From: Nitrosospira briensis C-128
Lineage (GTDB): Bacteria > Pseudomonadota > Gammaproteobacteria > Burkholderiales > Nitrosomonadaceae
NCBI RefSeq assembly: GCF_000619905.2
Contig: NZ_CP012371.1
Span: 1,922,001 to 1,986,000, forward strand
Length of the DNA stretch: 64,000 bases
Direction: 5' to 3'
Each line of letters begins with the position of its first letter. Within the stretch, counting starts at the first letter, position 1. Both the position numbers and the translations under genes were made by a program. This document shows positions 62,348-64,000 of this stretch, piece after piece. The notes under the pieces are model-generated. The model saw only the letters and a list, made by a program, of their open reading frames with translations, made no database searches and was not told the origin of the DNA.

Positions 62348-63262
62348 TTATACCGCTTGAGGCAAGGCATCAAGCAGTTGGACAGAGGGCCGCCAACCGG
62401 GAAGCGCGTGAGTTAGAGGCGTTATATCGCAAACCCAGTTGGGATGCTGTAATTCCCTGACTTTCCCCGGAGTCAGCATTGGGGAATACCGCAGCAACCG
62501 CGCCGACCATAAATTAATGGTCGCAACCAACCAAACAAGCGATGCCGGAAAGAAGATACAATGTACGGGTCGCTTCCATACTTCCTGCGCAATTACCGCT
62601 ACGGATTGACTATTGTAGCCCCCGGGCGTCCCATCATCAAGTTCATAGACACCTTGCACGGGATTCTTGGTGGAAAGCCAGCATATAACAGCCGCCACCA
62701 AATCATTAACGTGTAGCAAACCAAAACGCATTGCGCTTTGACCCACCATCGGCAACAGGCCACGACGGGTTGCTCTGAAAAGTGGACTCATTTCTTTATC
62801 ACCCGGACCATAGACGGCGGTCGGACGAAAAACCGCATATGGCATCCTTTGCGAGTGGTCACTAACCAGTTGCTCAGCCATGCGCTTGCTGGCTGCATAC
62901 CAGGAGAGCTCCGGTTGTCTGGCAGCCAAGGAAGATATAAGGAGGAAACGAGGTGGTGAACTCTGTTCTATTGAAGCACGCACGAGGTTGTCCGTACCAT
63001 CCACATTAGTATGGACGAAGTCCTTGAGAGAGCTACCGCGAACCTGCCCCGCGCAATGTACAACTGCCGAAACACCTTTGACGAGGCTCTGCAGCGCCTG
63101 GTAATTATCTAAATCACCTTCAATCCATTGCGTAAATTCATCGTCAGCCCGCGGACGCCGAGTCAAGGCCTTGACCTTCCACCCTTCCTTGATCAGTGAC
63201 TGTAGCAGAACACGACCAATAAAGCCGGTGGCACCGGTCACGGCCACCCAGGACCCTGACAT
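62348..63262 (-). CDS. NAD-dependent epimerase/dehydratase family reductase (CerR-like)
   Basis: The protein has 304 residues of extended SDR fold. The Rossmann motif is VAVTGATGFIGRVLLQSLIK, and the active site is YAASKRMAEQLV (YxxxK). VFRPTAVYGPGDKEMSPLFR and a C-terminal hydrophobic stretch (FPASLVWLVATINLWSARLL) follow. In Caulobacter-type sphingolipid loci a similar protein reduces the oxo group of the ceramide precursor. The position between carrier protein and ligase supports that role, but other sterol or sugar reductase roles are possible. Confidence 0.8.
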   Translation of the reverse strand: MSGSWVAVTGATGFIGRVLLQSLIKEGWKVKALTRRPRADDEFTQWIEGDLDNYQALQSLVKGVSAVVHCAGQVRGSSLKDFVHTNVDGTDNLVRASIEQSSPPRFLLISSLAARQPELSWYAASKRMAEQLVSDHSQRMPYAVFRPTAVYGPGDKEMSPLFRATRRGLLPMVGQSAMRFGLLHVNDLVAAVICWLSTKNPVQGVYELDDGTPGGYNSQSVAVIAQEVWKRPVHCIFFPASLVWLVATINLWSARLLRYSPMLTPGKVRELQHPNWVCDITPLTHALPGWRPSVQLLDALPQAV

Positions 63263-63269
63263 ATGTTGG

Positions 63270-64000
63270 TTATTTTTCCCCGGACTCAGCAGATAGCTGG
63301 TCAGTCAATTGTGTCCGCTGTATGAAACCCTGACGTGCGGCAAAACGCGATAGCTTACCTGAGGAAGTGCGAGGTAAAGTATGCGGCGAAACCAATTCGA
63401 CCAAGCAATTAACGCCAAATGCCATATATACAAGACGTTGCAACCGACTGGTGAGAGATTGGCGATCTGCTATCGAGGTTAGACGGCATTCTATGACCAA
63501 AACGATCGTTGTAACATCATTAGTATCGGTTATACCAAAGGCAGACGCCTCCCGGGCTCTCACCTCAGGTTGTTGCTCGGCAAGTTCTTCTATGTCCTGC
63601 GCGCGGATATTGCGCCCGTTAACGATAATTACATCTGTACGACGGCCAGTGACATAAAGATCGTCATCGAACAGGAAACCAAGATCTCCTGTATCCAGCC
63701 AGTTTCCGGGTTGCAGCGTTTTTTGGGTGTCTTCCGGATTATTAAAGTAGCCCGTCATGATACTGCTGCCTTGCACCAGCACGCTGCCCACTTTTAAATC
63801 AGACAATTCCTGACCAGCATCATCGACGATCTTGACCGTGTGTCCTGGCAAAGGCCGTCCACAATTTACAAATTCGCTATATTTCCTGCCCTCCACCTGT
63901 AACCGAACCGCCATTTTTTTATCAATCAAGGTTCCAGCGTCAACCTGAATGCTCTGAAAACCTTTCCCAATTTGAGAGAAAGTTACGGCAAGCGTTGATT
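63270..64000 (-). CDS. AMP-forming acyl ligase (acyl-ACP synthetase type), N-terminus cut off by window edge
   Basis: The frame is open from the window end to 63270, giving 242 codons of the C-terminal part. Motifs are GRPLPGHTVKIVDDAGQEL, GNWLDTGDLGFLFDDDLYVT (A7), GRRTDVIIVNGRNIRAQDIE (A8) and LPRTSSGKLSRFAARQGF (A10 Lys). A TTG at 63927-63929 is not the start, because VTFSQIGKGFQSIQVDAGT reads on upstream in frame as in intact ligases. It would load a fatty acid onto the dedicated carrier protein. It lies 7 bp upstream of the reductase gene. Confidence 0.85.
   Translation of the reverse strand, partial: STLAVTFSQIGKGFQSIQVDAGTLIDKKMAVRLQVEGRKYSEFVNCGRPLPGHTVKIVDDAGQELSDLKVGSVLVQGSSIMTGYFNNPEDTQKTLQPGNWLDTGDLGFLFDDDLYVTGRRTDVIIVNGRNIRAQDIEELAEQQPEVRAREASAFGITDTNDVTTIVLVIECRLTSIADRQSLTSRLQRLVYMAFGVNCLVELVSPHTLPRTSSGKLSRFAARQGFIQRTQLTDQLSAESGEK

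Overview
The window looks like chromosome from a betaproteobacterium, most likely of the Nitrosomonadales (Nitrosospira-like). I infer this from the house-keeping neighbourhoods (hemL-thiE-thiD, purM-purN-DUF3108-rsmB, ubiC-ubiA-ubiD-metW, glnD-map) and the protein style. No ammonia-oxidation gene is present to prove it. Most genes are ordinary chromosomal ones, with several accessory islands between them.

Layout: 1-3.6 kb holds the end of a beta-propeller lectin-like gene, a two-gene small DMT transporter pair, an IS30 transposase remnant, an unrecognised gene and a GIY-YIG protein. 3.66-12.93 kb is a complete type I-F CRISPR-Cas locus on the minus strand (cas1, cas2-3, csy1, csy2, csy3, cas6f, leader, 12-repeat array). 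13.4-13.96 kb is a ribbon-helix-helix/ParE toxin-antitoxin pair. 14-34.9 kb is mainly core metabolism and envelope genes: glnD, map, SPOR protein, cytochrome c4, hemL, thiE, thiD, rubredoxin, glyoxalase I, DUF4105/DUF3015 pair, MscS channel, phospholipase D, rsmB, DUF3108, purN, purM, hda, HAD phosphatase and a FecCD permease. 35.2-51.4 kb is a non-ribosomal peptide locus: an Sfp-type phosphopantetheinyl transferase, a methyltransferase and one 14.5-kb four-module synthetase (C-A-T, C-A-T-E, C-A-T, C-A-T, no thioesterase). 51.8-58.4 kb holds ubiC, ubiA, ubiD, metW, an AmpG-like permease, exonuclease III and pyrE. The RNase P RNA gene lies at 59.13 kb. 60.9-64 kb is a sphingolipid-type cluster (serine palmitoyltransferase, acyl carrier protein, reductase, AMP-ligase) that runs off the end.

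The most notable signal lies in the 158-bp gap between cas2-3 and csy1. On the plus strand, opposite to the cas genes, is a miniature degenerate CRISPR unit: a repeat-like stem plus the exact 8-nt 5' handle of the array repeat, a 14-nt pseudo-spacer, a second repeat-like stem-loop and an intrinsic terminator. The 14-nt guide matches a sequence 60 bp away in the csy1 promoter, behind a CC motif (the type I-F PAM). The only two mismatches are at guide positions 6 and 12, the bases that are flipped out and not read in type I effectors. This is the architecture expected of a Cas-regulating RNA (CreR) that lets the Csy complex repress its own operon.

The window is also rich in small foldback (MITE-like) elements of three families at 23.4-23.6, 25.5-25.7, 34.9-35.2 and 60.5-60.7 kb. 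One of them appears to supply the first codons of the DUF4105 gene. The synthetase gene carries two long internal duplications of about 99% identity, a sign of recent module recombination.
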